Positions 8,807 to 18,660 are shown, counted from the first letter of the stretch. The stretch: DNA of 64,000 nucleotides from Proteiniphilum sp. X52 (GCF_003712195.1 NZ_RDSD01000004.1:1-64000); one strand, 5' to 3'. The notes: a model not told the origin generated them from the sequence alone. Program-made: numbers and translations.

Positions 8807-11455
8807 ATGGTGAAATTATACAGATATACCATTCTGGTTATACTACTTCTGTCGGGTTATTTTCTGAAAGGGGCATCATCTCCTTTACCGGTCGGTCTGA
8901 AAACCGATCATCTCGAAAATCCTATCGGCATAGACAACCCTAATCCCAGATTGACATGGAGAATTGAAGACAACAGGGAGGGAGCGCGGCAGTCCGCCTA
9001 CCGGGTCATTGTCGGAACCGATTCCCTGAAAGTCCTTAACGGGGAAGGAGGCATATGGGATTCCGGAAAGATGAACTCAGACCGGCAGTTAGTCACTTAC
9101 GCAGGAAACAGCCTTGCCCCTTTCACAAAATATTACTGGAAGGTGATGGTATGGGATGCATGGCAAAATGAAAGCAAATCCGATATCCGGTGCTTTGAAA
9201 CCGGGATGATGGACATCAGCAATTGGCAAGGGAACTGGATCAGTGACGGAAGGGATATACATCATGCATCCGCTCCCTGGTTCCGTAAAAAATTCGAGAC
9301 CGGCAAAGAGATCGCATCGGCCCGTGTATATATAGCCGTCGCCGGATTGTATGAACTCCATATTAACGGAGAAAAAATCGGCAACCATCGCCTCGATCCG
9401 ATGTACACCCGCTTCGACAGAAGAAACCTCTATGTCACCCACAACGTGACTGCTCATCTGCAAAGGGGAGAGAATGCCATAGGGGTTATCCTCGGCAACG
9501 GATGGTATAACCATCAGTCCATGGCCGTATGGGATTTTCACCGGGCGCCCTGGCGCAACCGTCCCACTTTTTGCCTCGACCTGCGGATTACTTACGTAGA
9601 CGGTACTGTGGAGACCATCCCCTCTGACCTGAGTTGGAAAAAATCGGACAGCCCGGTAATCTTTAACAGTATCTACACGGCCGAGCATTACGATGCCCGG
9701 CTCGAACAGGATGGATGGAGCAAGCCGGAGTTTGACGATTCACAATGGCAGGGGGTGGGGTTACGCCCTGCTCCTTCCCAGAATATTACCGCGCAACAAT
9801 TGAGACCGATACGGAATGTATTGACGATCGCTGCCAAATCAGTCGATAAGATAGATGAAAAGACTTATGTATACGACTTCGGGCAAAATATGTCGGGGGT
9901 GACCAGGATAAAAGTCTCGGGTGAAGAAGGTACCGAGCTGCGGATAAAACATGGTGAACGGCTCTATGACAACGGACGGATCGATATGTCCAATATTGAT
10001 GTATATTACCGGGGAGACAGGGAAAAAGATCCTTTCCAAACGGATATATTAATATTGAGCGGGAAAGGAGAGGATGAGTTTATGGCGCGTTTCAATTACA
10101 AGGGATTCCGTTATGTGGAAGTAACGAGCAGTAAACCGGTTGAACTGGATAAAAACAACCTGACTGCTTATTTCATGCATAGCGATGTGCCGCCGATCGG
10201 GAAAATTGAGACTTCAAATGACCTCATCAACAAATTATGGCGGGCAACCAATAATGCCTATCGGTCAAATCTGATGGGTTATCCTACTGACTGCCCGCAA
10301 CGCGAAAAAAACGGCTGGACCGGCGACGGCCATTTTGCCATCGAAACCGCATTGTACAATTTCGACGGTATCACGGTATATGAGAAATGGCTGGCCGACC
10401 ACCGGGACGAACAACAACCCAATGGCGTGCTACCCGATATTATCCCCACGGGCGGTTGGGGCTATGGCACGGCCAACGGATTGGACTGGACCAGTACAAT
10501 TGCCATTATACCCTGGGAAATATATAAATTCTATGGCGACAGCAAACTATTGGCAGATTGTTACGATAATATCAAACGGTATGTGGATTATGTGGATCGT
10601 ACAAGTCCCGGAGGGCTGACCTCTTGGGGACGCGGCGACTGGGTACCGGTGAAATCCCGTTCGAACCTGGAGTTGACTTCCTCCGTCTATTTCTATGTAG
10701 ATGCAAAAATACTGGCCCAAGCGGCGAACCTATTCGGAAAAGAAGACGATCACCGGTATTACTCCGCATTGGCGGAGAAAATCAAAAATGCCATCAACAA
10801 TAAATACCTGGATCGTGAAACCGGCATTTATGCCAGTGGTACTCAAACCGAACTAAGCGTGCCGCTTCAATGGAAGGTGGTTCCGGAAGATATGATACCC
10901 AAAGTGGCACATAATCTCGCGAAGAAAGTGGAAGAAGCAGGATTTCACCTGGATGTGGGTGTATTAGGTGCCAAAGCTATTCTGAACGCATTAAGTGAAA
11001 ACGGTTATCCCGATGTGGCATACAAGGTGGCGGTACAAGACACTTACCCTTCTTGGGGCTGGTGGATCGTGAATGGAGCCACTACCCTGCTCGAGAACTG
11101 GGATCTGGATGCCGACCGGGATATTTCCGACAATCACATGATGTTCGGCGAGATCGGCGCATGGTTCTTCAAAGGACTGGGAGGCATCTACCCCGATGCC
11201 GCACAACCCGGGTTCAAGCATATTATCCTGCGCCCACACTTTGAGAAAGATCTGGAGAGATTCGACGCACAGTTTCATTCACCTTATGGTTTGATCCACT
11301 CTCAATGGGAGTGGAAGAAAAGAAAGATAAACTATCGGGTTGTGATACCTGCAAACAGCGGTGCCACTTTGTATCTTCCCGATTATGTGGAAGGGAACAA
11401 ATTATTGGAACTGGATGCGGGAACGCATCACTTTACATTTACGATAAGTGGTTGA
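8807..11455 (+). CDS. GH78 alpha-L-rhamnosidase, paralog 2
   Basis: This is an exported inverting alpha-L-rhamnosidase of 882 residues. The ATG at 8807 is chosen because it starts a good signal peptide (MVKLYRYTILVILLLSGYF); codons before it are translated repeat sequence. Domain order is N-terminal Ig-like domain with WDSGK near 77, Bac_rhamnosid_N with AGLYELHINGEKIG near 180, catalytic barrel, and C-terminal beta domain. The catalytic motif DCPQREKNGWTGD is complete, with D495, E500 and D507. The presumed general base is E763 in GATTLLENWD. It therefore has the full canonical acid set that paralog 1 lacks in part. The substrate is not readable from sequence; in this context a rhamnose-decorated plant or microbial glycan is likely. 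Confidence 0.94.
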   Translation: MVKLYRYTILVILLLSGYFLKGASSPLPVGLKTDHLENPIGIDNPNPRLTWRIEDNREGARQSAYRVIVGTDSLKVLNGEGGIWDSGKMNSDRQLVTYAGNSLAPFTKYYWKVMVWDAWQNESKSDIRCFETGMMDISNWQGNWISDGRDIHHASAPWFRKKFETGKEIASARVYIAVAGLYELHINGEKIGNHRLDPMYTRFDRRNLYVTHNVTAHLQRGENAIGVILGNGWYNHQSMAVWDFHRAPWRNRPTFCLDLRITYVDGTVETIPSDLSWKKSDSPVIFNSIYTAEHYDARLEQDGWSKPEFDDSQWQGVGLRPAPSQNITAQQLRPIRNVLTIAAKSVDKIDEKTYVYDFGQNMSGVTRIKVSGEEGTELRIKHGERLYDNGRIDMSNIDVYYRGDREKDPFQTDILILSGKGEDEFMARFNYKGFRYVEVTSSKPVELDKNNLTAYFMHSDVPPIGKIETSNDLINKLWRATNNAYRSNLMGYPTDCPQREKNGWTGDGHFAIETALYNFDGITVYEKWLADHRDEQQPNGVLPDIIPTGGWGYGTANGLDWTSTIAIIPWEIYKFYGDSKLLADCYDNIKRYVDYVDRTSPGGLTSWGRGDWVPVKSRSNLELTSSVYFYVDAKILAQAANLFGKEDDHRYYSALAEKIKNAINNKYLDRETGIYASGTQTELSVPLQWKVVPEDMIPKVAHNLAKKVEEAGFHLDVGVLGAKAILNALSENGYPDVAYKVAVQDTYPSWGWWIVNGATTLLENWDLDADRDISDNHMMFGEIGAWFFKGLGGIYPDAAQPGFKHIILRPHFEKDLERFDAQFHSPYGLIHSQWEWKKRKINYRVVIPANSGATLYLPDYVEGNKLLELDAGTHHFTFTISG

Positions 11456-11508
11456 AGGTTGATGGGGCGATTCAACGATTTTATAATCGACTGATACCCG
11501 GCCCTTAT

Positions 11509-11575
11509 TCACTTCTAAGTTCCAACTTCTAAGTTCTCAGTTCTAAGTTCTAAGTTCTAAGTTCCAAGTTCAAAA
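11509..11575. repeat. Intergenic microsatellite-like repeat (AAGTTCT words)
   Basis: The 10-bp-scale word TTCTAAGTTC is reiterated about seven times with small changes (CAAC, CTCAG, CCAAG). A second block of the same word occurs at 15862-15930, before rhamnosidase 4. It is not coding. Confidence 0.8.
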
Positions 11576-11585
11576 AACTAAAAAA

Positions 11586-14369
11586 ATGAAACGAATAATC
11601 TTTTTTCTGACTTTTCTTATCCTTAGCGTTATAACCGTTTTGGGGAACAAACAATCCTCGGTGGTGCCTGTCAATCTCACCTGTGAATACCTGATCAATC
11701 CGGCCGGTTTGGATGTAACCCGCCCCCGTTTCAGTTGGACACTCCAACCGACGGACGAATCCGCTTACGGACAGCAACAGACGGCGTACCGCATATTGGT
11801 CGGACGTTCGCAGCAAAAAAAAGCCGACAAATTCGGCGACATGTGGGACAGCGGATGGATCGACTCGGACAATATGCAACTGATAGAATACAACGGCAAA
11901 CCGCTGCGGTCTGACGAGAAGTATTTCTGGAAAGTGGCCGTAAAGGATGAAAAAGGCAATGAATCGGGTTACAGCGAGGCAGCCGAGTGGAGTACGGGAT
12001 TGTTCTCACAGGATGAGTGGACAGCCAGTTGGATCGGCACGGACGAAGCGTATGATCCGGCAAAAGGCCCCAATAAGATGCAGGATCCCTGGTTCCGTAA
12101 AACTTTCGATTTAAAGGAAAAGCCTTCTAAAGCGACTCTGTTTGTCGCTTCGGTGGGATATCATGAAGTCTATGTGAACGGGGAAAAAATGGACGACCAT
12201 GTGCTTGCACCGGCAGTGACGGATCACACCCAACGGGCCCGTTATATTGCCTACGATATTGCGCCCGCACTCACCGCCGGCACAAATGTCATTGTGTTGT
12301 GGCTGGGAACCTCATGGTCTATCTTCGGGCCTTATGCGACCCCCGACAAACCCCGTGCTCCCCTCGTGATTGCCCAGGCAGATATTTATGGCAAAGACAA
12401 CCGATCACCACTAAGGATTACCACCGATAAGTCATGGAAAACGCATCCCAGCCCCAATATGCTGACTGGCAATTGGGGATTCGGTGTAGGCGGCTATGGG
12501 GGCGAGATCTGGGATGCCGGCAAAGAGGTGAAAGGATGGAATCTGGCAACCCTTGATGACCGTAACTGGAAAAACGCCACAGTGTACACGCCGGCGCTGA
12601 AACTGTCGGCTCAGCAGGTGGAGACCAATATCCGGTTTGACGAAATCCGTCCCCTCTCCATCGATTCCCGCCCCGATGGCACTTATCGTGTGGATATGGG
12701 CGTGAATTTCGCAGGATGGACACAAATTTCCGTACAGGGTCACCCCGGAGATACCATTCATTTCCTTTTTTCAGAACGGGAACAGGATGATATCACCTTC
12801 GGATTGATGAACGCTTACGTGATCGGTGCTTCAGGGAAAGGCACCTTTGAAAACCGATTCAATTACAGTTCGGGAAGATGGATCACGATCAAAGGCTTGC
12901 AATCGGCTCCGAAAAAAGAGGAAATCAAGGGATGGATGGTACGTACCGCTTTCGATAATGCATCCCGTTTCGAGTGTTCCGATCCGTTGCAGAACTGGAT
13001 CTATAATACGGTAAAGTGGACTTTTGAGAATCTGTCTCTCGGCGGATTTATCGTCGACTGTCCCCAACGCGAGCGGTTCGGCTATGGCGGCGATGCACAT
13101 GCCACTTCCGAAACCGGGCTGTTTAACTATAAGCTGGGCGCTTTTTACACCAAATGGCTGGAAGACTGGCGCGACGTACAGGGAACGGAACCGATGACAG
13201 GCAATATGAACGATCCGGAGTGGGCGCGCAAACGCGAAGGAAGCGGCAGGATACTGGGTGGAGGCGTGCTGCCTCAGACGGCGCCCACCTACCATGGCGG
13301 AGGCGGCCCTGCGTGGGGCGGAATAGTGGTCACCCTCCCCTGGTTCATATACCAACATCATGGTGATATGCGGGTGCTCGAAGATAATTTCGAGATGATC
13401 AAAGGCTGGTTGGATTTTCTCGATACCCATGTGGAAAACGATATGCTCAAACGATACGGCGGCCGGTGGGATTTTCTGGGTGACTGGCTTTGGCCGGGAG
13501 CTACGTCGCAAGGGATGAATAACGATTCCGATGAAAACCTGTTTTTCAATAATTGTTATTGGGTGTATAACCTGAAAACTGCAGCACAAATAGCCAGTGT
13601 GTCCGGAAGAACTGAAGAGGCAGCACGCTGGTCGCGTCAGGCGGAACGGTCGTCTAAAGCCATCCATGCCAAATATTATCACCCGGACGATCATAATTAT
13701 TCGGACAGATCGATGCGGAGCCTTTCAGCGGCCCTGTATGGCAACATCATGCCGGCTGAATTACGCCCGAAAGTGATGGAGAGGCTGGCTGAAGAAATTC
13801 TCGTTCATAAGAACGGACATATCGACGTGGGGATCACCGGAGGAGCGATGCTCTTTAAAGTATTGCGCGATGAGGGGCGAGACGACCTCATCTACTCCAT
13901 GACCTCCCAGACCACCTACCCGAGTTGGGGGCTTATGCGTGAGAGCGGCGCCACGACTATTTGGGAAATGTGGGAAAAAGACCTTCCGGGGCATTCACTG
14001 CTGCACAGCTCTTATCTCTATCCCGGTGCGTGGTATATCGACGGTGTGGCCGGCATCCGAAGGGATCCCGCGGTACCCGGATTCAGAAAGTTTATGATAC
14101 GGATACCCCAGCTCACCGAAACACAAATTTCCAATGCAAAAGCCTCGTTCGACTCCCCCGCAGGATGGATTGAGTCGGCATGGAAGCGGGAAAACGGAAA
14201 GACAACACTAAATGTGACTGTGCCGCCAAATTGTATAGCCACAGTCCTGTTTCCTGATAACAAAGGGAAAAGCGTACAGGTGAATGCTGAGCATGTGAAA
14301 GAAACCAGCAGGAAAGACGGATATATCTTGTTTGAAATTCCGGCAGGAAAGTACCGGTTCAATGATTGA
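11586..14369 (+). CDS. GH78 alpha-L-rhamnosidase, paralog 3
   Basis: This 927-residue exported alpha-L-rhamnosidase starts at the ATG at 11586 with a signal peptide (MKRIIFFLTFLILSVITVLG). An N-terminal Ig-like domain (WDSGWI near 95) and Bac_rhamnosid_N region (SVGYHEVYVNGEKMDD near 190) precede the catalytic barrel. The acid motif reads DCPQRERFGYGGD: D491, E496 and D503 are kept, but the usual GW is GY. The presumed general base is E794 in GATTIWEMWE. The segment with WAWGG-type glycine-rich loops around 560-580 is longer than in the neighbouring paralogs and probably shapes the active site. The gene lies between repeat blocks, with no promoter box that I can identify, so it may depend on read-through from the upstream genes. 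Confidence 0.94.
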   Translation: MKRIIFFLTFLILSVITVLGNKQSSVVPVNLTCEYLINPAGLDVTRPRFSWTLQPTDESAYGQQQTAYRILVGRSQQKKADKFGDMWDSGWIDSDNMQLIEYNGKPLRSDEKYFWKVAVKDEKGNESGYSEAAEWSTGLFSQDEWTASWIGTDEAYDPAKGPNKMQDPWFRKTFDLKEKPSKATLFVASVGYHEVYVNGEKMDDHVLAPAVTDHTQRARYIAYDIAPALTAGTNVIVLWLGTSWSIFGPYATPDKPRAPLVIAQADIYGKDNRSPLRITTDKSWKTHPSPNMLTGNWGFGVGGYGGEIWDAGKEVKGWNLATLDDRNWKNATVYTPALKLSAQQVETNIRFDEIRPLSIDSRPDGTYRVDMGVNFAGWTQISVQGHPGDTIHFLFSEREQDDITFGLMNAYVIGASGKGTFENRFNYSSGRWITIKGLQSAPKKEEIKGWMVRTAFDNASRFECSDPLQNWIYNTVKWTFENLSLGGFIVDCPQRERFGYGGDAHATSETGLFNYKLGAFYTKWLEDWRDVQGTEPMTGNMNDPEWARKREGSGRILGGGVLPQTAPTYHGGGGPAWGGIVVTLPWFIYQHHGDMRVLEDNFEMIKGWLDFLDTHVENDMLKRYGGRWDFLGDWLWPGATSQGMNNDSDENLFFNNCYWVYNLKTAAQIASVSGRTEEAARWSRQAERSSKAIHAKYYHPDDHNYSDRSMRSLSAALYGNIMPAELRPKVMERLAEEILVHKNGHIDVGITGGAMLFKVLRDEGRDDLIYSMTSQTTYPSWGLMRESGATTIWEMWEKDLPGHSLLHSSYLYPGAWYIDGVAGIRRDPAVPGFRKFMIRIPQLTETQISNAKASFDSPAGWIESAWKRENGKTTLNVTVPPNCIATVLFPDNKGKSVQVNAEHVKETSRKDGYILFEIPAGKYRFND

Positions 14370-14697
14370 CCGATATTGTATCCGGTATTAGATGAATCTT
14401 CCATGCCACGCATGCGGATTTCGGAAACCTTCCCCAGCCTGGATTCCGGGTGACGGGAGGGGTGAAATACAGCATCGGCGGATGACTTTTTTTGAATGGA
14501 TGGGTAAAGTGTTTTTTGACGCTTGCAGCCGTATTCTTTATCATCACCTCTTATTCTGTCACAATGCGCGGGTATTACGATTTATCCTCAAACAGTGGAG
14601 AATTAACTTTCTTCTAAAATATTCTATGTCTGAAAGAATAAAGACGGACAAGTAGTTCGATCGGATCGTATGAAATAAAAAGTTTAATAAAATTATT
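14370..14697. other. Intergenic region without a supported gene
   Basis: The 328 bp between rhamnosidase 3 and the small membrane gene hold only short frames lacking any recognisable motif. No TAnnTTTG box was found before the next gene. Confidence 0.5.
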
Positions 14698-14913
14698 ATG
14701 ACAGATTGGAGTTTACTTCTCATTCCTTTGGTGATTATCATTGATGGTTTAGCTATTTGGGATTTAATAAATAAGAAACAATATTCGCATGGAATGAAGA
14801 TTTTATGGATAGTGGTCATTATTCTTTTTCCAATTCTTGGGGTTTCCATTTATTACTTTCAGGTTTCACTCTTTCATAGGAATAGTCAACGGAAGCATAA
14901 TAGGAAAAACTAA
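14698..14913 (+). CDS. Small PLDc_N-type membrane protein
   Basis: This 71-residue protein has two predicted membrane helices (about residues 5-24 and 32-54). The pattern WIVVIILFPILGVSIYYF is characteristic of the PLDc_N domain, found alone in many small Bacteroidota membrane proteins and at the N-terminus of cardiolipin synthases. No phospholipase HKD motif is present, so it has no catalytic role by itself. The start ATG at 14698 follows an A-rich leader. The C-terminus is basic (RKHNRKN). Its function is unknown. Confidence 0.7.
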   Translation: MTDWSLLLIPLVIIIDGLAIWDLINKKQYSHGMKILWIVVIILFPILGVSIYYFQVSLFHRNSQRKHNRKN

Positions 14914-15053
14914 GAAAACTTTGTTCTTATTTCTTAGGGCAGGATTGCCTTTTGGAACACCCAACGCCAAGGGCGCTCCTGCCTACCTGAAGAAATACGA
15001 CAAAGATAAAGATATTGACACGAAAGATCCATTTATAACCGGAGGATGTTTAT

Positions 15054-15581
15054 ATGACCGATATAAACGGAAATGAGACCTTATTATCCCAAAATAGAGG
15101 GAAAATACTGGTTTTAGATTGCTGGCACGATGGATGTGGTCCATGTTTTAAACAATTACCCCGCTTTCAGGAATTGTTTGATAACTATAAGGGGATCCCT
15201 AATCTCCAATTTTATACATTGGGTGTTACTTTTAATGACTCCGTAAACCTATTTGACGTTTTAAACAAGAGGAACATTAATCTGCCATCTTTCGTTATCA
15301 GAGGAAAGGATGCGGAAAAGTTGGGGATAAAAGCCTATCCAACCATTATCATAGTGGATGATCATTCAAGAAAAATCTTTATGGGTAATTTGAGCAACTG
15401 CGAGAGCTTTTTAAAAAAACGTTTCAATAAAAATAAACCGAGCAATGGGGCATCAACACTCTTCGACACCAAGGTTCAAGATACCATTAGAATGCTGTCA
15501 CTAAGGCCCGACAGTCTGCGATCGGAGAAAAATAACCTGTCAGGGAACCCACACTCACCCTTTAACTTATTCACCCTTTAA
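15054..15581 (+). CDS. Thioredoxin-fold (TlpA-like) protein, probably the remnant of a longer gene
   Basis: The frame encodes a TlpA/ResA-like thioredoxin domain: GKILVLDCWHDGCGPCFK at about 16-33 carries the redox pair in CGPC, and the cis-proline loop is visible in GIKAYPTIII near 99. Such proteins reduce or isomerise disulfides in the periplasm, but this frame has no signal peptide or N-terminal domain. Upstream, another frame encodes KDPFITGGCLYD, which would join smoothly to DINGNETLLSQ in this frame, so a frameshift near 15055-15060 has probably split the gene. The last 30 residues are encoded by repeated CCCTTTAACTTATT words and look non-native. It may still be translated, but I regard it as a decaying gene. 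Confidence 0.6.
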   Translation: MTDINGNETLLSQNRGKILVLDCWHDGCGPCFKQLPRFQELFDNYKGIPNLQFYTLGVTFNDSVNLFDVLNKRNINLPSFVIRGKDAEKLGIKAYPTIIIVDDHSRKIFMGNLSNCESFLKKRFNKNKPSNGASTLFDTKVQDTIRMLSLRPDSLRSEKNNLSGNPHSPFNLFTL

Positions 15582-15592
15582 CTTATTAAAAT

Positions 15593-15802
15593 ATGAAGAT
15601 AGCTATACTCAGCATATATTCGTTATTGCTCCTATGGGTATTGATAATGATATATATTAAAACAAAAAACAAGCAGAAAGTACACAGGGCTTGGTATTGG
15701 GCATTAGGCGCACTTATATTACTTCCTGTTTTGTATTTTTTTACAATCGGCAGTTTTTCTGTTACACAAACAGAGGGATTGGGCAAAGTACCTGTGAAGT
15801 AA
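15593..15802 (+). CDS. Small two-helix membrane protein of unknown function
   Basis: The ATG at 15593 opens a 69-residue frame with a hydrophobic helix at about 2-22, a short basic loop (KTKNKQKVHR) and a second helix at about 32-53. The C-terminal tail contains FSVTQTEGLGKV. I do not recognise a family. It follows the thioredoxin remnant by 11 bp and might have been co-transcribed with it. Confidence 0.5.
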   Translation: MKIAILSIYSLLLLWVLIMIYIKTKNKQKVHRAWYWALGALILLPVLYFFTIGSFSVTQTEGLGKVPVK

Positions 15803-15837
15803 TCATGTGATTTGAATAACGGATAAGCAGATGTTGG

Positions 15838-15930
15838 TAATTGGTAATTGGAATTGGTAATTCCTAACTTCCCAGTTCTAAGTTCTAAGTCCTAAGTTCC
15901 AAGTTCTAAGTTCTAATTTCTAATTTCTTA
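15838..15930. repeat. Intergenic word repeats (TTGGTAATTGG, then AAGTTCTAAGTTC)
   Basis: TTGGTAATTGG words at 15835-15864 run into a block of TTCTAAGTTC words at 15868-15930. The second word is the one seen at 11509-11575. Both blocks lie immediately 5' of a rhamnosidase gene. Confidence 0.8.
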
Positions 15931-15936
15931 ATCAAT

Positions 15937-18660
15937 ATGAAACACATTTATTTTTTAATTGCAGTTAGCCTGGCCATATTCATGGCCGGATGTCAGGGAA
16001 GAACGGTCAAGGTGGATTCCCTGAAAGTAGAAATGCAGGAGAATCCCCGGGGAGTGAGCACATCGACGCCCCGATTCTCATGGCAGATCACCTCAAATCA
16101 TCGAGATTTGCAGCAGGCAAGCTATCAGATTCAGGTGGCCCGATCGGAGCTGGATCTGCAAAAAGGAAACAACTTGTCATGGGATTCGGGGGTTGTTACT
16201 GACGATGAATCCATCCTTATCCCTTATACGGGAGAAACACTTTCTCCCAGAGAAGTATATTACTGGCGGGTAAAAGTGACCACCAATCAGGGAGAAACAG
16301 CCTGGAGCAAGATCAACCATTGGTCGATGGCCCTACCCGATATTGCCGGCTGGCAGGCCAAATGGATTGGCGAAAATGCGCTTTCAAATCCGGGTGAAAC
16401 GGATAAGGGAAATACCCGTCTGGCTGTGCGTTATCTACGCAAACCCTTTGGCAGTAAACAGAAGGTGGAACACGCCGTCCTCTATATCTCCGGGTTGGGC
16501 GCCTATGAGGCTTATATAAACGGCAAGCGAGTATCGGATGACGTTCTTGCCCCCACGGTTTCATGGTATCCCGAAAAAGTGTATTACAACACATATGATG
16601 TCACCTCCCTGATACAGCGAAAAAGCAATCTGCTGGCCGTAAAATTAGGCAACGGCCGTTACTTCGGTATGCGCGAGTCTACAACCCAGGTGTTCGGTTT
16701 GCCTCGACTACTGGCACAGTTGGAAATTGAGTACAGTGACGGTTCAACAGATGTCATTGTCAGCGACGAGTCGTGGAAAGTCACCTCCAAGGGCCCCATC
16801 ATCGCCAATAACGAATTCGACGGGGAAGAATACGACGCCCGGATGGAGCTTCCCGGATGGGATAAGATCGGTTACGACGATACGACATGGAAACCGGTCG
16901 ATATAATGTCTGCACCCGGAGGGACACTTACCGCACAACCCAATCCGAATATCCGGGTACAGGAAGAACTCACACCGGTAGCCATTACAACACTGACCGA
17001 CGGGAAATTTATCCTGGATATGGGACAGAATATGGTAGGCTGGATAAAGATCAACCGGTTAAACGGGAAAAAGGATCAGCCTGTCACAATGCGGTTTGCG
17101 GAAATGCTCAATCCCGACGGGACACTCTATATGGCAAACCTCAGGGGTGCCAAGGTGACCGATATCTATACCCCCGTGAAAGACGGGGAATTCAGCTGGG
17201 AGCCTTCCTTCGTTTATCACGGATTCCGGTTCGTGGAAATATCGGGGCTGGATTATCAGCCGGCGCTCTCTGACTTCACCGGCAGGGTTATTTATGACCA
17301 AATGGAAACGACCGGCCAATTTGAGACATCCGACGAAACCATCAACCAAATATTCAAAAATGCCTATTGGGGTATCCGCGGGAACTACAGGGGTATGCCC
17401 ACCGACTGCCCGCAACGCGACGAGCGTCAGGGATGGCTGGGCGACCGGGTGACCGGCTGTTTCGGAGAGGCGTTCGTATTCAATAATGCGCTCCTCTATA
17501 GTAAATGGCTACAGGATATCAATGACTCCCAAAGCCCGGAAGGAAGCATTTCGGTGGTCTCCCCGCGCTACTGGACAATCTACAACGACGACGTGACCTG
17601 GCCGGCCGCCTATTTCTACGGGGCAAAGATGTTGTGGCAGAACTATGGCGACACCGAACCCATAAGAAGGCACTACCCATCCATGAAACGCTATCTGGAA
17701 CGCGTTCAACAGGTATCGATGCAGGATTATATCCTCACCAAAGACACCTACGGCGACTGGTGCATGCCGCCCGAATCGCAGGAACTCATCCACTCGCAAG
17801 ACCCCGCCAGGAAAACCGCCGGAGCAGTGCTCAGCACCACCATGTATTACAGCCTGTTGGAGCTGATGAGCGAATTTGCCCTGCTCACCGCAAATGAGAA
17901 AGATATTGCCGGATACCGGGAGCTGGCGTCAAAAATCAAAGAAGCATATAATGCCCGTTTTTTCAATGCCGATTCAGCTTTGTATGACAATAATACCGTC
18001 ACAGCCAATATCCTTTCGCTTCGTTTGGGATTGGTTCCCGAAGGATATGAGCAAAAACTATTCGACAATATCGTACGCAAGACAGAGGTGGATTTCAACG
18101 GTCATGTCAGCACAGGAGTATTGGGAATCCAGCACCTGATGCGCGGTCTGACGGAACAGGGAAACGTAGACCTGGCCTACAGGATCGCCACCAACCGCAC
18201 CTATCCCAGTTGGGGATACATGATTGAAAAAGGGGCGACCACCATCTGGGAGCTGTGGAACGGGGATACGGCCGATCCGGCGATGAATTCCGCCAATCAC
18301 GTGATGCTGCTGGGCGATCTGCTTGTCTGGTTTTATGAGGATCTGGCAGGGATCAAAAACCACCCGGAAAGTGCGGCTTATAAAAAACTGCTGATGGAGC
18401 CGAAATTCCCCGAAGGATTATCGCATGTGAAAGCCTCCTACAAATCGGTATACGGAGAAATTAAAAGCGAATGGGAGAAAGAAAACGGGAGATTCCATTG
18501 GGACATCACCATTCCCGGAAACAGTTCGGCCATCATCCGGTTGCCCAAAGAGTTGAATGTGACCGCACCGGCCGGGAAAGGCGTAAGGAATGTTATGGAA
18601 ACCGAAACCGGCATCGAGATAGAATTAGGTTCCGGAAGTTACCGGCTCTCAAGCATTTAA
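15937..18660 (+). CDS. GH78 alpha-L-rhamnosidase, paralog 4 (lipoprotein)
   Basis: This 907-residue alpha-L-rhamnosidase begins MKHIYFLIAVSLAIFMAGC, a lipoprotein signal. Unlike the other three it should be lipid-anchored, in the outer or inner membrane. N-terminal Ig-like domain (WDSGVV near 82), Bac_rhamnosid_N with GLGAYEAYINGKRVSD near 190, catalytic barrel and C-terminal beta domain are all present. The acid motif is DCPQRDERQGWLGD (D490, D495, E496, D503), the one-residue-longer variant found in many family members. The presumed general base is E772 in GATTIWELWN. It is the last gene of the GH78 cluster and is followed by a hairpin at 18785. Confidence 0.95.
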   Translation: MKHIYFLIAVSLAIFMAGCQGRTVKVDSLKVEMQENPRGVSTSTPRFSWQITSNHRDLQQASYQIQVARSELDLQKGNNLSWDSGVVTDDESILIPYTGETLSPREVYYWRVKVTTNQGETAWSKINHWSMALPDIAGWQAKWIGENALSNPGETDKGNTRLAVRYLRKPFGSKQKVEHAVLYISGLGAYEAYINGKRVSDDVLAPTVSWYPEKVYYNTYDVTSLIQRKSNLLAVKLGNGRYFGMRESTTQVFGLPRLLAQLEIEYSDGSTDVIVSDESWKVTSKGPIIANNEFDGEEYDARMELPGWDKIGYDDTTWKPVDIMSAPGGTLTAQPNPNIRVQEELTPVAITTLTDGKFILDMGQNMVGWIKINRLNGKKDQPVTMRFAEMLNPDGTLYMANLRGAKVTDIYTPVKDGEFSWEPSFVYHGFRFVEISGLDYQPALSDFTGRVIYDQMETTGQFETSDETINQIFKNAYWGIRGNYRGMPTDCPQRDERQGWLGDRVTGCFGEAFVFNNALLYSKWLQDINDSQSPEGSISVVSPRYWTIYNDDVTWPAAYFYGAKMLWQNYGDTEPIRRHYPSMKRYLERVQQVSMQDYILTKDTYGDWCMPPESQELIHSQDPARKTAGAVLSTTMYYSLLELMSEFALLTANEKDIAGYRELASKIKEAYNARFFNADSALYDNNTVTANILSLRLGLVPEGYEQKLFDNIVRKTEVDFNGHVSTGVLGIQHLMRGLTEQGNVDLAYRIATNRTYPSWGYMIEKGATTIWELWNGDTADPAMNSANHVMLLGDLLVWFYEDLAGIKNHPESAAYKKLLMEPKFPEGLSHVKASYKSVYGEIKSEWEKENGRFHWDITIPGNSSAIIRLPKELNVTAPAGKGVRNVMETETGIEIELGSGSYRLSSI

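Noticed and set aside
9089-9688. Minus-strand open frame (199 codons) within rhamnosidase 2
   Set aside because: It is the shadow of a conserved GH78 domain on the other strand.
12831-13694. Long minus-strand open frame (287 codons) within rhamnosidase 3
   Set aside because: It is antisense to conserved catalytic-domain sequence and has no protein-like motif; a codon-bias shadow.
14392-14655. 87-codon open frame between rhamnosidase 3 and the PLDc_N gene
   Set aside because: No motif, no promoter, odd composition; likely non-coding.
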